Part shown: piece by piece, positions 1-10,433 of the stretch
Numbering within the stretch: the stretch's first letter is position 1
Layout: every line of letters starts with the position of its first letter
Origin: Stercorarius parasiticus
Taxonomy: Eukaryota > Chordata > Aves > Charadriiformes > Stercorariidae
Length of the DNA stretch: 64,000 nucleotides
Assembly: GCA_013396915.1 (NCBI GenBank)
Contig: VWZL01000198.1
Coordinates: forward strand, 1-64,000
Reading direction: 5' to 3'
Translations under genes and position numbers: made by a program
The notes under the pieces: model-generated
What the model was told of the DNA's origin: nothing
Seen by the model: the letters and a program-made list of their open reading frames with translations, nothing else
Database searches by the model: none

Positions 1-400
1 CCCTGCACACTCTGGTGGCATTCCTCTAATCTTCCCAAGTGGTCAGTTCCTTCTTCCGCTTTCTGTAAACTTCCTTCTTCCACTTGAGCTTTTTCAGAAG
101 CTCCCTGCTCAACCGTGCAGGTCTCCTGCGTCCCTTGCCCAATTTCTTGCTCTTAGGGATGCACCCTTCCTGAACTTGGAGAAAGTGGTATTTGAATACC
201 AACCAGCTCTCTTGAGCCCCTCTGCCTTCCAGAGCCCTAGCCCACGGGATCTCTCCAAGCAATTTCTTGAAGAGGTCAAAGTTAGCCCTCCTGAAGTCCA
301 AGGTTGCTATGTTACTTCTTGTTTTGTGAATACTGCCCATGATCCTGAACTCTGTCTTCTCATGATCACTACAGCCAAGGCTACCCCCATATTACAACAG
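1..400 (-). mobile_element. CR1 LINE fragment (ORF2 interior), cut by the window edge
   Basis: This is a minus-strand CR1 non-LTR retrotransposon piece covering the end of the endonuclease domain and the linker towards the reverse transcriptase. Reading down from about 385, the translation gives GGSLGCSDHE, which contains the SDH triad of the AP-like endonuclease C-terminus, and then a DFRRANFDLFKKLLG block that is typical of CR1 ORF2. The RT part and 3' end would lie beyond base 1, outside the window. The upstream limit is blurred: the frame breaks near 390-400, where a stop codon appears, and no clear element start is visible. I am sure of the family but not of the subfamily. Confidence 0.9.
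26..340 (-). pseudogene. CR1 ORF2 fragment, endonuclease-RT linker
   Basis: An open stretch of 104 residues inside the edge CR1. It starts just after the endonuclease SDHE motif and reads IATLDFRRANFDLF, then a basic region rich in Lys and Arg (KSKKLGKGRRRP, RELLKKLKWKKEVYRKRKKE), which is the usual CR1 linker before the RT palm. In a live element this protein would nick target DNA and reverse-transcribe its own RNA. Here both the endonuclease core and the RT are absent, so the segment is a relic. The open frame over more than 300 bp suggests moderate age. The first methionine is internal and is not a natural start. Confidence 0.85.
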
Positions 401-966
401 TTCATACGGGCCAGTGAAATGGATATACATATACACAAGACAGAACTAGAATGTTTGCTTCTGGTATGTTTCTTTTCTTTCTGAAAATACCTTGTGTTCT
501 AGTGGTGTTTCATCATATGACTTTCCTCCAAATCATACAAGTTGATAGGTGATCACTGAAAATCACCAAGTGTGATCAAGGTACCAGAAGCACTATTTGA
601 CAAAAAAACCAAAAACAAAAACAAAAACAAAAACCCAAAAACTAACTAACCACTTTTAGCTTGATTATTGGCCAAATCTAGACTATTTTTCCAGTAGAGT
701 CATTCGTGAATGAACTCCTCTAAAAGGCACAGAAAGCAACCATATCAGCATACATTGTGGCTAATCACTAAGTTAGGAAATTAATTTTCTTAGCAACTAC
801 GGATAATAAAGGAATTGAGGTCATTCTAATTTCAAACATACCATTGAAAAAAATAGCTCATAATTATTTTGTTCTGTAACTTTTTAATCACTCTTAAGAA
901 GTAAAAGGAGAATTTACTGACAAAAATTCCTTTTATAACTTCTCTTCCATGGTTATGTGCGATGTG
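401..966. other. Unique AT-rich spacer with a CAAAAA-rich tract
   Basis: No gene, RNA or identifiable transposon is seen here. The only structure is an A-rich low-complexity tract at about 601-643 made of CAAAAA-like units. The short open frame at 176-484 on the plus strand is mostly the antisense of the neighbouring CR1 and has no coding character of its own. Confidence 0.6.
601..643. repeat. A-rich low-complexity tract, CAAAAA-like units
   Basis: Runs of four to seven A separated by single or double C form an imperfect (CAAAAA)n tract. Similar tracts recur at 16741-16772 and 17374-17470. Confidence 0.8.
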
Positions 967-1150
967 TCTTAAATTGAGCACTGGAACAAGCTGCTCTGGG
1001 AAGTGGTTGAGTCACCATCCCTGGAGGTATTTAAAAGATGTGTAGATATGGTGCTTAGGGACATTGTTTAGTGGTGGACTTGGTAGTGTTATGTTAATGG
1101 TTAGATTTGATGATCTTAAGGGTCTTTTCCAACCTAAATGATTCTAGGTA
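967..1150 (+). mobile_element. CR1 3' end fragment
   Basis: A 5'-truncated CR1 3' end on the plus strand. It matches the copy at 8053-8338 along its length: GAGCACTGGAACAAGCTGCT, then GTCACCATCCCTGGAGGTAT, then the 3' UTR with GATCTTAAGGGTCTTTTCCA. It stops at a single degenerate tail unit (ATGATTCTAG). The coding part covers only the last residues of ORF2. Substitutions relative to the 8 kb copy are frequent, which suggests an old insertion. Confidence 0.88.
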
Positions 1151-3154
1151 GCAAATCTAAGAAAAAATTTAGGAGGAATTTTAGATTTTTAACTGCAAGA
1201 CAAAAGTTTGCATGTTGATGCAAATGTTGATGATCAAAGCTGCAAATGTTAACGAACAAATTTGTCTTAAACACTTAATTCAACTAACAGTGATTAACCA
1301 TCTGTACTGAGTATTGCACACTGAAGTGTTATACATTACAGCACTTTCTAAAGTGGAGAATGTAGAATGTTAATGTAAAAAAACATATTCTGTGCCTTTC
1401 CTTCAGGTTTTGGTTTTTACATATAAGCTTATCTAAAGTAATTAAATATTTACTGGGACAGAAAAAAGAATAACATTGTATCCTGATCATTAGCGCATTC
1501 ATCTAAGACAATAATTCCATTCTCTTTTATAATTAAGCACTTTACACAAAGTGGAAGAGAGTTGAGGAGAGACTGGCAAAGCATCACCACCACCATGTAT
1601 TCTGATGAATATGACAATCTTGGGGTGTGTGGAGGATCTTGTCTTACAAGCCTGTCGTAATTTGGCTATAGAAGAAATAGAAATTACGGTTTTCAGTGTA
1701 CCCGGTGATTTTTCTGACAATGAATGCAATTACAAGCAATAGGAAATGGTGAAGAATAAAACCCCCAAAACTATCAAAGCAAAAATCCTTTTCTGTGCTT
1801 TGAGACCTGATTTAAAAGCCATATGTTAATAAAAAAGATCAGATAAAACCTGGAGGTAAGAATAAAAGCGCTTCAGCTTATGACTTCTACCAGAACTAAG
1901 GGACTTTTATGTTTGGGAACATTTAAATGCTTCCTAAATTAGGTTGTAGCTGACTTGACTTCTGAAAACAGAAGTATTGGACTTCAGTGTATAAAATTAA
2001 GTTTGTGGGAAAACCACACAACCAAGCCAACAAAAAGAGTTATCTCTCACTTCTGCCTCTTTTCTAAATCACATGCTATATTCTGTGTTTTAAGTAGAGA
2101 TATACATCACCTAATATTGCAAACATTAATTTATTAAATCCTGTGGAAGAACTAGATGAAAAAAAAGTCTCACCTGTAGAGGAGACTGAGAAAAATCCAA
2201 CACTAAAATCCAAGATATTTTTTATGCTTTAAAGTAACCTTTCAAAACGTACTCAGGCTTGCAAGCACATTTGTGCATACTTTAATAATTCACAGAAGTG
2301 CTTCTTCTGTTCCAGAATTCTGGAATATCTTTTTTTTTTGGTTGTTGGGTTTTGTTTGGTTTTTGTTTTAAAATAAAAAAAAAAAGAAAGATAGAAGGAA
2401 GGAANTATATTTACTGTTCATTGTATTATAGCTTTCATTTGGATCTCTGATGCATCTGACCAACACTAGCCAAAAATTTGCAATCAAAACTATAGCAAAA
2501 AAAGTGGATTTTTTCAGGTGAAGAGCAGTGTCAATTTTATTGGACATGCTATAGAAATGAGAGTTTCAGGAGTTAAAAGATAAAAATAAATCTTTATGTA
2601 TCTATATTAACTATATATATACGTAACTGTATATAAATATAAACTTCTGTCACAGACTTCTTGTGATACCTATAGAATCCATTCTAAAACCCTTATTCCA
2701 TGTTCTTCAGTTCTTCTGTGTTTTCTCTGTTTTCTTTCATTTTTTTTCTTCATTTTCCAATAAGAAGTGTATTTTCTTTGGGGCAGAGGTTACTTTTTCC
2801 TGTTTGATTCATATGGAGTTCATTTTACTTATGTGAGTCGACATCATTAGTTTTTCCTGTTACAAAATAGTACAAAAGCAGAAAAAAAAAAGAGAAAAAT
2901 GTAACAATGAATATCAAAAGAAAAGAAAATAAAAAAAGGAGTAAGGGTGAGAAAGGATGAGGAAATCCGTAAGACATCGCAGATTTGAAACAACCATGAA
3001 GACACAAAGTATGCAGATGCTAGGTAAAACAAAGGTAATGACAGGTAAAACCCAGTAAATCTCACCAAATATTACAGTAAAAGAAGATAAACCAAAAGAT
3101 AACATATAGAAAAAAGCAATAGAAAAGTTTGGCAATCAGTAAAACAAAAGTTCT
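1151..3154. other. Unique AT-rich DNA, no supported gene
   Basis: No gene is supported. The stretch holds a T-rich then A-rich tract at 2330-2405 ending at an undetermined base (N at 2405), an alternating AT tract near 2610-2635, and a purine-rich segment near 2880-2945 that explains overlapping minus-strand open frames of low complexity. A short region near 1566-1742 is open on both strands and is discussed as a finding. Confidence 0.6.
2330..2405. repeat. T/G-rich tract followed by A/G-rich tract, with one N
   Basis: About 35 bases of T and G are followed by a poly-A and GAAGGAAGGAA run. The two halves are roughly complementary and could pair imperfectly. One base (2405) is undetermined, consistent with a position that was hard to sequence or assemble. 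Confidence 0.75.
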
Positions 3155-3276
3155 TGTCATGGTTAGGGCCAGACTTACCACTGAAGCAAATGACAGATGC
3201 TCTCTCCCACCTCTCTTTCCAAGCAGAGGAGGGAGAGAGAGAAAGAGACTTATGAGTTTAGAAAAAACTAAACTAC

Positions 3277-3282
3277 TTTAAT
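3277..3282 (-). terminator. ATTAAA polyadenylation signal in the LTR
   Basis: The minus strand reads TTCATTAAAGTAG. Its position downstream of the TATA box and before the CT-rich U5 fits the R/U5 boundary of the LTR. Confidence 0.5.
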
Positions 3283-3490
3283 GAAAATATTAATAAAAGA
3301 ATGAAAAATAAAATAATTAAGTATATACAATATATACAAAACTGTATCAAGCTCCCAGGATGATCATCACATCACCAGCAAGCACAGGGAAAGTCCCAGA
3401 CTTTGAGATGGACTGGATTCCAGATCTGGATTCAGGAATGCACGTATCAGGATCAAAGAGAGAGTCCTCGGATGCAAGCCATTGAAGAAA

Positions 3491-3502
3491 GCTTTTATAC
3501 TG
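3491..3502 (-). promoter_or_regulatory. TATA box of the 3155-3860 LTR
   Basis: The minus strand reads CAGTATAAAAGC here, a good TATA box about 210 bases upstream of the ATTAAA signal. It would have driven proviral transcription towards lower coordinates. Present activity cannot be judged from sequence. Confidence 0.6.
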
Positions 3503-3860
3503 AGCGTGATGCAGACGGGATGGAATACCCTGTTGGTCAGTTTTGAGTCACCTGTCCTGTCCGCTCCTCCCCACAGGTGCGTCACCACTATGCTGAAGAG
3601 CTCAGCCCTCACCACTTCTGACCCTCCAATGCGGCAAATACCAAAGTGGGCTGATCTTGGTTCCTATAGCAATAAATACAAGCAAGAGCCTGTCTGCATA
3701 CCATTTCTTGGCATAAACTATATAGGTCTTATCAATCCGAGTGAACAGTTTCTGCACAATACGCTGTTAATTTCAGCACTTCAGAGAGTTTAAAGCAGCA
3801 TAGCTAAAAATTAAAATTACTGAACAGAAAATTAGTTCTGTTTTACCTCAAACCAGGACA

Positions 3861-6800
3861 GTTCCCCTCAAAAGAATAAGAATATATTCATAAAAAGCAG
3901 AGCTTTGGCACCAAAGCTTATAGAAAAGCAGATCTAATCAAAGGATGTAATATTTATGTAATTCTTGCATGAATTATAAGAATTACTTTGTGAGTTTGTC
4001 CACTAGATTATGTATGAAACAAGTTCGATTTGTCAGAACCAAAGATAGAATAAAGATTTTTAAAGAAAGAAGTGTGCAGAAAACAATTGTTTAAGCCTAA
4101 GCGTACAGAGGCATCCCATTCAACTGAGAAATTAAATGACTTTTTGTTAAAGGAAGAAACAAAAAATAAATCTTTCAACCCCCATGCACACTACTGAAAC
4201 ACTAAACATATTTGTCTCTCACCTTAAGACAAAATATAAGGAATTTTTTATAAATAATACATTTAGTTCCAGATCTAAACTTGTTTAATTGTGAAAACTA
4301 CTACAGATGTGCTGTAGCATTCATCACATACATCAAACAAAACAATTAATTACTGGGGGTCAGATTTATTAAATTTGTGGCAAAACAGTGAGTTTCAGAT
4401 GAGACTAAAATATAAACAAAGATGTAACTCATACACAAGCTGTGTAGTTTTTCAGGATAGAAATCTTTTAATTAGGTTGTATGTATTTTTTTTATGTAGT
4501 AGCTATAATGTATGTACATATGTATTATTATCTTCTGTATCTTGTTATTTTCATTGAATAATTAAATAAAATTAAGTTTTCCTATTAACAGGCATCAAAA
4601 CCCTCTGTCCTTGGGATGTTATATATACAAAACTGACCCTTGTGTGCTTTGCCCTGAAAGATCTGGCTAATGATAAAACTTGTCTATAATTAGTTACGTT
4701 TTCATTAGTTGTTATTTGCAGATGAATTTTAGGTGCCTTTTCACCTGTCTTTTATTAAACATCTTTCCTTTTTAGAACTTGTTTGAAACAGTGCTGTAAA
4801 CTTTCAAGTAAAAAGTGAATCTTTTTCTTCATTCTGTCAAGCTCAAGTGAAACTTAAAAGCTGATGTCCTATTTCTAAAGACACAAAAAAACTGCAGATT
4901 ACCAGGAATACATAGATCATGTCTGAACAAAATAAAATGCTAAACATTATGCCTGCATAATGCTCATTGCCTGATACAGTATTTAAACAAAGTTTTATTT
5001 TGTGATCAAATTTGAGTAGCAGGTATGCTTTGTGTTCATATCATGGGGATGATTCACTGGTGATGCCCACCCACTTTCTTTCAGTTCTGTATGCAGCCTG
5101 TCTGAGCCAGGCAGTGTGCAGTGCATATATTCTGACTAAGATAAGCCAAGTGAAAAAAAACTTCTATTTTTCAAAGTCTTTTATAACCAGTAAAGATTTA
5201 ATCAGCTCATATTGATTATATGGCACTGTGTCCTGCTTCTTAATGACTAAGTCTGGTAGATTTTCACTTTATCAATCAAGGCAAAGAAGTATAACATTAA
5301 AAAACAGAGACAGCTTGTTTTTATTTAATACTGTAAAGAATATTACTTTGGAGGTAGGAGAGCAGAAAAATCAGTTAAATTTATAATCATCCATTAATAA
5401 TCAAATTAAAACTAGTGTTAATATAAAGTAACACATAGAATCCCAAGTGTATCCAGAAATCCTAACAGTTACTGGACATTTAACTTGTGCCTACAGTTTC
5501 ATTTATTTCACTGGGAACAGTAAGCTAAAACTTGCTAGGATTTATCTCCTACATACGATTTATTCACTTACTTTTAACAAATTATCAGGAATATAGGCAC
5601 TGGTATTGCTGAAAGGCTTCTAGGCTACAGTACCCCGTGACAGAACTGGATGGCAAACTTTAATTATCAGTTCTGAAATGTTATACTATCAACAAATACA
5701 AGAACTGTGGAAAGTAAATCAGTAATTTTCTTAGTCGGGGTTATTTTTCACTCCTGGGACAACTGGTGTATTGTTCCATGTCCAGACAAAATTGAAATTC
5801 AGTCAGTAATGTGCAAGTGTTTTCATATTAGGCTTCTAGGTGTCCCAAATTATTTAGTTCTAGATAGTAGTTGCTCTCTCAGATGGACTTGAAATCTCAA
5901 ATGAAAGCTATGCTTCTGATGGCCAGGAGTATTGATATTTATATTTTAGATTTACGTTTTCATATGGAAAATTTTATTCTGCCCCTTGCCTTCCTCACCC
6001 AGTTGCCTGCACACTGATTTATTTTGAGGATCAGCCTTGGAATAAGAATTTCAAACTCTTCAAATGAGATCGAGAAATTCTTGAGAGGACTGCTTTACAC
6101 ATTTCAGAATAATTTACACTGTTCAGAGAATGGGATGTCCAAAGGTCTTTTCTGTGGAATAACTCTCAGCTGGGAAAATCCCAAGGATCTGCAAAGACAG
6201 CTGAGCTCAATCTCACCCTGAGTTCGCATAGTATCTAATGGAGAAGAAATGTAATGTTTTCCAGAAATCTCTATCTTGCAGTTGGTGTGCAGTGGTCCAT
6301 ACCACACTGACTCATGTCAGATCTCTTTCAAAGATCAGTAAAGAACTATCTCTTTCCCTGTTTAGTCTGCTCTCTATATCATGTTCAGCATACTATTTTT
6401 TTTCTTTCTGAAAGAATGTCTTTAAAAGAATAAAATTTACAGTATAATTAACGTTCTGTGATATTTCCATTGATCATTGTTTTTCCAAGTATATTTAATA
6501 TGCTTATCAAAAGGATGTTTAGCAATATACACCTAACTTTGTATAATGAATATTCTTTCATTTAGTTTTTGTCTATAAATTACTGTGCATGTGGCTTGGC
6601 CTTATTTAACAGTATCTCTCCAAGAAAAGAGGCTAAGTTCCAGCTAATTTTGAAAGAAAGAAGTAGGGAGATATCTAAGGTTTATCATGGGGTTTCATCC
6701 CTGGAAAAAGCAATGCAGTGTACTTTAGCAGTCTCAGTGAGGGAATATTTTGTAGAGAGTTCACGGGATTACAGGAGACAGAGTAGATGGGGGAAAAAGC

Positions 6801-8052
6801 AATGCTGTACACTCCTGTGCAGCACTGAATGAAACTGAATAAGAATAATGAAGGTTGAAATATACATATGCGTGAATGTGCAGATGATGTGTGGTGAATT
6901 CTTTAAATAAATTCATACAAACAAAATGAAACCAGCTGCTGCTACCTCATTCCTGAAGTATTTCTTTGGAGAGTAGCCTCCCTCTATCCATGTACTAAAT
7001 TCTGAGTGCTTCCCAGTGGTCTTTACATTTCTGGCCTTGTAATGAATTTTATAGTAGAAACCTGCTCAGTATTTTGTAGCTACTTGTTCCTTGAAACATG
7101 TATTCCATTTCATTTGTTTGTGTCACGTTTGTTTAATTGGTTTTATTTTGGATTAGGACATTATTTAGGTAGACTATGAACTGAAAACTATCCATATAAC
7201 AAGAGCTGTTGTAGTCAAGGATCAAATATACCTTAATATAACTCCAACAAACACCAAAAAAGATTCAAGAGGGATATATTGGGCACTTTACATGAAGTCA
7301 GTAAAGCACTCATGCAAGACTTACTTAAAAAAATTACATTCTGTTAGTTTGGAAATGAGCTTCATATGTGACTGCATATTAATTCATATTTTATTATGAT
7401 TTTGGAAGTGTAGCATTAAAATAGAGACTGAACCTCTAGCTTTTCTAATGCTGTGCGGATATATAAATTCTCTTCCTTAGAGATTTTTTTTTTAAACAGA
7501 GACCACGTAAAGAAGAGACATTAACAAAAGAGTTACTGTCACTAGATATGAAAATGTGCTACTGTCTCTATATGACTGTAATAAAAATGGAGGAATTCTG
7601 TCCTCTCAAACCCTGATTACCCAAGTTTTGACAGTATCGAGCAGCTAGATGCCTACCCGTGTTGAGGAGCACTCTCTTTCGATGTGTAGAGGCCTGGTGC
7701 TCTCTGTACCTGGTGCTCTCTGTAGAAAAACAGAGAAACATTCTTCAATTCAACAAATGAAAGATTCCAGCATTCAATCCAAACCTGAGAAGAGCCCTCT
7801 GGATCAAAGGAGAAATGAATCTACATCTTCAACTTCAAAGATCTACCCAGCACTGGGAACAATAGAATGCTCTCAATCTATTGTACCAGAGTGATAATTA
7901 AATAGTCTCTGGACCTGGAAATAAGAATATATAAGGGCTGTCTCATGTACTTGAGATAGAAATATTTCCATTTCCATGTTTAATAAATGCCTAGCTATTT
8001 TTTATTAGGAAATCACTGTCAGAAAATTAATTTAACCACTATAGTTCAGAAT
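3861..8052. other. Unique AT-rich DNA, no supported gene
   Basis: About 4.2 kb without a recognisable gene or transposon. Open frames of 60-87 codons occur on both strands (for example 6569-6832 and 7649-7894 on plus), but they have no splice context, domain or composition that supports coding. A perfect 16-bp tandem duplication lies at 7693-7724. Confidence 0.6.
7693..7724. repeat. Perfect tandem duplication of a 16-bp unit
   Basis: CCTGGTGCTCTCTGTA occurs twice head to tail with no mismatch. It is isolated in unique sequence and is probably a recent replication slippage event. Confidence 0.9.
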
Positions 8053-8338
8053 GTCTCACCTCAAGTTGTGCCAGGGGAGGTTTAGATTGGATATTAGGAT
8101 AAATTTCTTCACTGAAAGGGTTATCAAGCATTGGAACAGGCTGCCCAGGGAAGTGGTTGAGTCACCATCCCTGGAGGTATTTAAAAGATATGTAGATGTG
8201 GTGCTGCGGGACATGGTTTAGTGGTGGACTTAGCCGTCCTAGGTTAACAGTTGGACTTGATGATCTTAAGGATCCTTTCCAGCACAAGTGTCTCTATGAT
8301 TCTACAATTTTATGATTCTACAATTTCATGATTCTACA
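8053..8338 (+). mobile_element. CR1 3' end fragment
   Basis: A 5'-truncated plus-strand CR1. It begins in the last part of ORF2 (TCACCTCAAGTTGTGCCAGG), continues through CATTGGAACAGGCTGCCCAG and the 3' UTR, and ends in degenerate tail octamers (TATGATTCTACAATTTCATG). It is the same type as the copy at 967-1150 but about 100 bp longer at its 5' side and better preserved. Truncation at the 5' side is the normal outcome of incomplete target-primed reverse transcription. Confidence 0.92.
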
Positions 8339-8780
8339 AATCAAAGATAAATAATTGTTCCATGCAAATTAGTAAAACTGTAATTACCATAATTATGTCT
8401 CTGACAGTTGTCATTAGCTATTGGGGGAAGCTATCTGCAAGACTTCCAGTTGCAACTATTGCATGCACTGAATGATAGTAGGACCCACTGAACAGCTGAG
8501 CAGAATAATGTGTGAAAAAGTCCATTTGTGTGACCAAAAGAGAGACATATTTGTCCTGAGTAACTCAAGTAAAATCCTTTCAGTAGCATTAGATCAGCAG
8601 AGAAATTAAAGAAATCCAAAGAAATTGCTAAAAATTAGTGGGAATTGACTGTTTTCTAAGGTTTAATGATGTGTTAGTGAGTTAAAAAGTGAGGAGATTG
8701 TAAAATGTTCTGAAGATATTAAAGAAAAAAATTAGCACATGACTTGATATTTCTGAGGAATAGTCTGGGGGGTAGTATTA
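8339..8780. other. Unique spacer between two CR1 copies
   Basis: AT-rich DNA without recognisable features. The minus-strand open frame at 8431-8619 has no supporting evidence. Confidence 0.55.
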
Positions 8781-8795
8781 CAGGACAACATTCAA

Positions 8796-10138
8796 ATGAA
8801 AAAAAGTGTCAAGAAAAACAGTCCTATAAGAGGGGATGCATTACTGGATCTGTTGGTCACCAACACAAGTGAGCTAATTGCTGACATGAAAATTGGAGGC
8901 AGCATGGGCTGCAGTCATCATACACTGATAGAGTTTACAGTCCTGAGGGATATGGGTCAGGCAAAGAGTAAAGTCAGAAACCTGAATTTTAGGAAAGCAA
9001 ACTCTTCAAGGAGTTAGTCAATAGGACCCTCTGGCGCCCACAAGGACAAAGGAGCAGAAAAGACCTGGCAGTTCCTTAAGGATGCTTTCCATGGAGTGCC
9101 AGAGCTCTCGATCCCCTATACAAGAAATCAGGAAAGGAGGGAAAGACACTCATAGCTGACTCGAGAACTGCTGGTCAAACTAAAGATCAAGAAGGAAATG
9201 CACAGACTGGGGAACCAGGGACAGGTATCCTGGAAGAGTATAGGGATGCTGCCTGATTGTGCAGGGATGGAGTCAGGAAGGCCAAGGTGCAGCTGGAGCT
9301 TAACTTGGCAAAGGACACAAAGAATAGTAAGAAGGGCTTCTACAGGTATGGCAGACAGAAAAGGAAGGTCAAAGGAAGCATACCACTCCCTGATGAGCAA
9401 TGCTGGCAATTTGATAACAATGGGAGAGGAGAAAGCTGAGGTACTCAACAACTCCTTTGCCTCAGTCTTCATTGGCAACCTCTCTCCCCACACCTCGTGA
9501 GTGGATGGACCACAAGGTAGGGACTGGGGGAGCAAAGTCGCTCCCACTGTAAAAGAAGATCAGGTTCATGACCACCCGAGGAACATGAACATACAGAATT
9601 CTTTAGGACCTGATAAGATGCATTCCAGAGTCCTGAAGGAATTGGCTGATGTAGTTGCCAAGCCACGCTCCATTATATCTGAAAGGTCATGGCAGTCAGG
9701 TGAAGTCCCTGGTGACTGGAAAAAGGGAAACATTGCATCCCTTTGTAAAAAGGGTAGAAAGGAGGACCCTGGGAACAACCGCCCTGTCAGCCTCACCGCT
9801 GTGCCTGGGAAGATCATGGAGCAGATCCTCCTAGAAGCTATGCTAAGGCACATAGAGGACAGACAGGGAGGTAATTCGAGACAACAAGCATGGCTTCACC
9901 AGGGGCAAGTCCTTCCTGAACACACTTCTATGATGGAGTGACTACATCTGTTGAAAAAGGAAGACCTACAGACCTATCTGAACTTTTTTTCTACACGGTT
10001 CCCAATAGCATCTTTCTTTCTAAATTAGAGAGATCTGGATTTTATCATTGGACTGTTTGGTGGATGAGGAATTGTTGGATGGTTGCACCCAGAGGATGGT
10101 GGTCCATGGCTCAATATCTGGATGGAGAACAGTGACAA
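8796..10138 (+). pseudogene. Broken CR1 ORF2 (endonuclease end plus RT)
   Basis: The coding part of the CR1 above is split over several frames: 8796-9017 (endonuclease end and linker start), about 9198-9500 (linker, VRKAKVQLELNLAKDTKNSKKGFYRYGRQKRKVK), 9501-9941 (RT, from [21 protein letters not shown] to [20 protein letters not shown]) and 9938-10138 (RT palm). The endonuclease motif reads SHH instead of SDH, and the palm reads YTVP where CR1 has DTVP, so two functional positions are lost in addition to the frameshifts. The RT could not be active. It is a fossil of a protein that once performed target-primed reverse transcription in the nucleus. Confidence 0.85.
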
Positions 10139-10166
10139 ATGTTGTCCCTCAGGGGTCTGTATTTGG

Positions 10167-10255
10167 ACCAGTAACATTTAATACCTTCACCAACATTGAA
10201 TAATGTTTAAATAATAAATAATAAACCAATAATATTTAATATCTTCACCAACATC
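10167..10255 (+). repeat. 31-bp direct duplication inside the CR1
   Basis: The segment ACCAGTAACATTTAATACC... (10167-10197) recurs at 10225-10255 with 27 of 31 identities. All four differences are transitions. An AT-rich 27-bp segment separates the copies. The duplication lies in the RT sequence just before the deleted stretch that should precede the FADD box. Confidence 0.8.
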
Positions 10256-10433
10256 AGCCTTAGCAAATTTGCAGACAACACCAGGCTGAGTGGTGCAGTT
10301 GACACACCTGGGATGCCATCCAGAGGTACCTGGGCAAACTCAAGAAGTGGGCCCATGTGAACCTTATGAGGTTCAACAAGGCCAAGTGCAGGATCCTGCA
10401 CCATTCTATGATTCCATGATTCCATGATTCCAT

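Larger units (their letters stand above)
3155..3860 (-). mobile_element. Solo LTR of an avian endogenous retrovirus
   Basis: A complete 706-bp LTR in minus orientation. Read on the minus strand it begins TGTCCTGGTTTGAGG and ends AACCATGACA, so it has canonical TG...CA ends within a longer terminal inverted repeat. A TATA box (CAGTATAAAAGC) and a downstream ATTAAA polyadenylation signal are in the expected order for U3-R-U5. Flanking bases are GTTCT (3150-3154) and GTTCC (3861-3865), a 5-bp target duplication with one change, which fits an ERVL-type insertion. No gag, pol or env follows on either side, so this is a solo LTR left by recombination between two LTRs. Open frames inside it on either strand are incidental. 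Confidence 0.9.
8780..10433 (+). mobile_element. CR1 LINE, long 5'-truncated copy with internal deletion
   Basis: A plus-strand CR1 of about 1.65 kb. In order it covers the end of the endonuclease domain (GDALLDLLVTNTSELI, then SMGCSHHTLIEF), the linker (VRNLNFRKAN), the RT fingers and palm ([31 protein letters not shown], then [18 protein letters not shown]) and the FADN equivalent of the catalytic FADD box. At about 10403 the sequence jumps from the RT codons for CRILH straight to the 3' tail octamers (ATTCTATGATTCCATG), so the ORF2 C-terminus and most of the 3' UTR are missing. Frameshifts and stops are frequent. A 31-bp segment is duplicated at 10167-10255. The 5' limit is approximate. 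Confidence 0.9.

Noticed and set aside
3367..3793. Open frames inside the solo LTR on both strands
   Set aside because: They fall within U3/R of a non-coding LTR and share no similarity with retroviral proteins.
4021..4045. GTTCGATT as a tRNA B box
   Set aside because: There is no A box at the right distance and no cloverleaf can be drawn.
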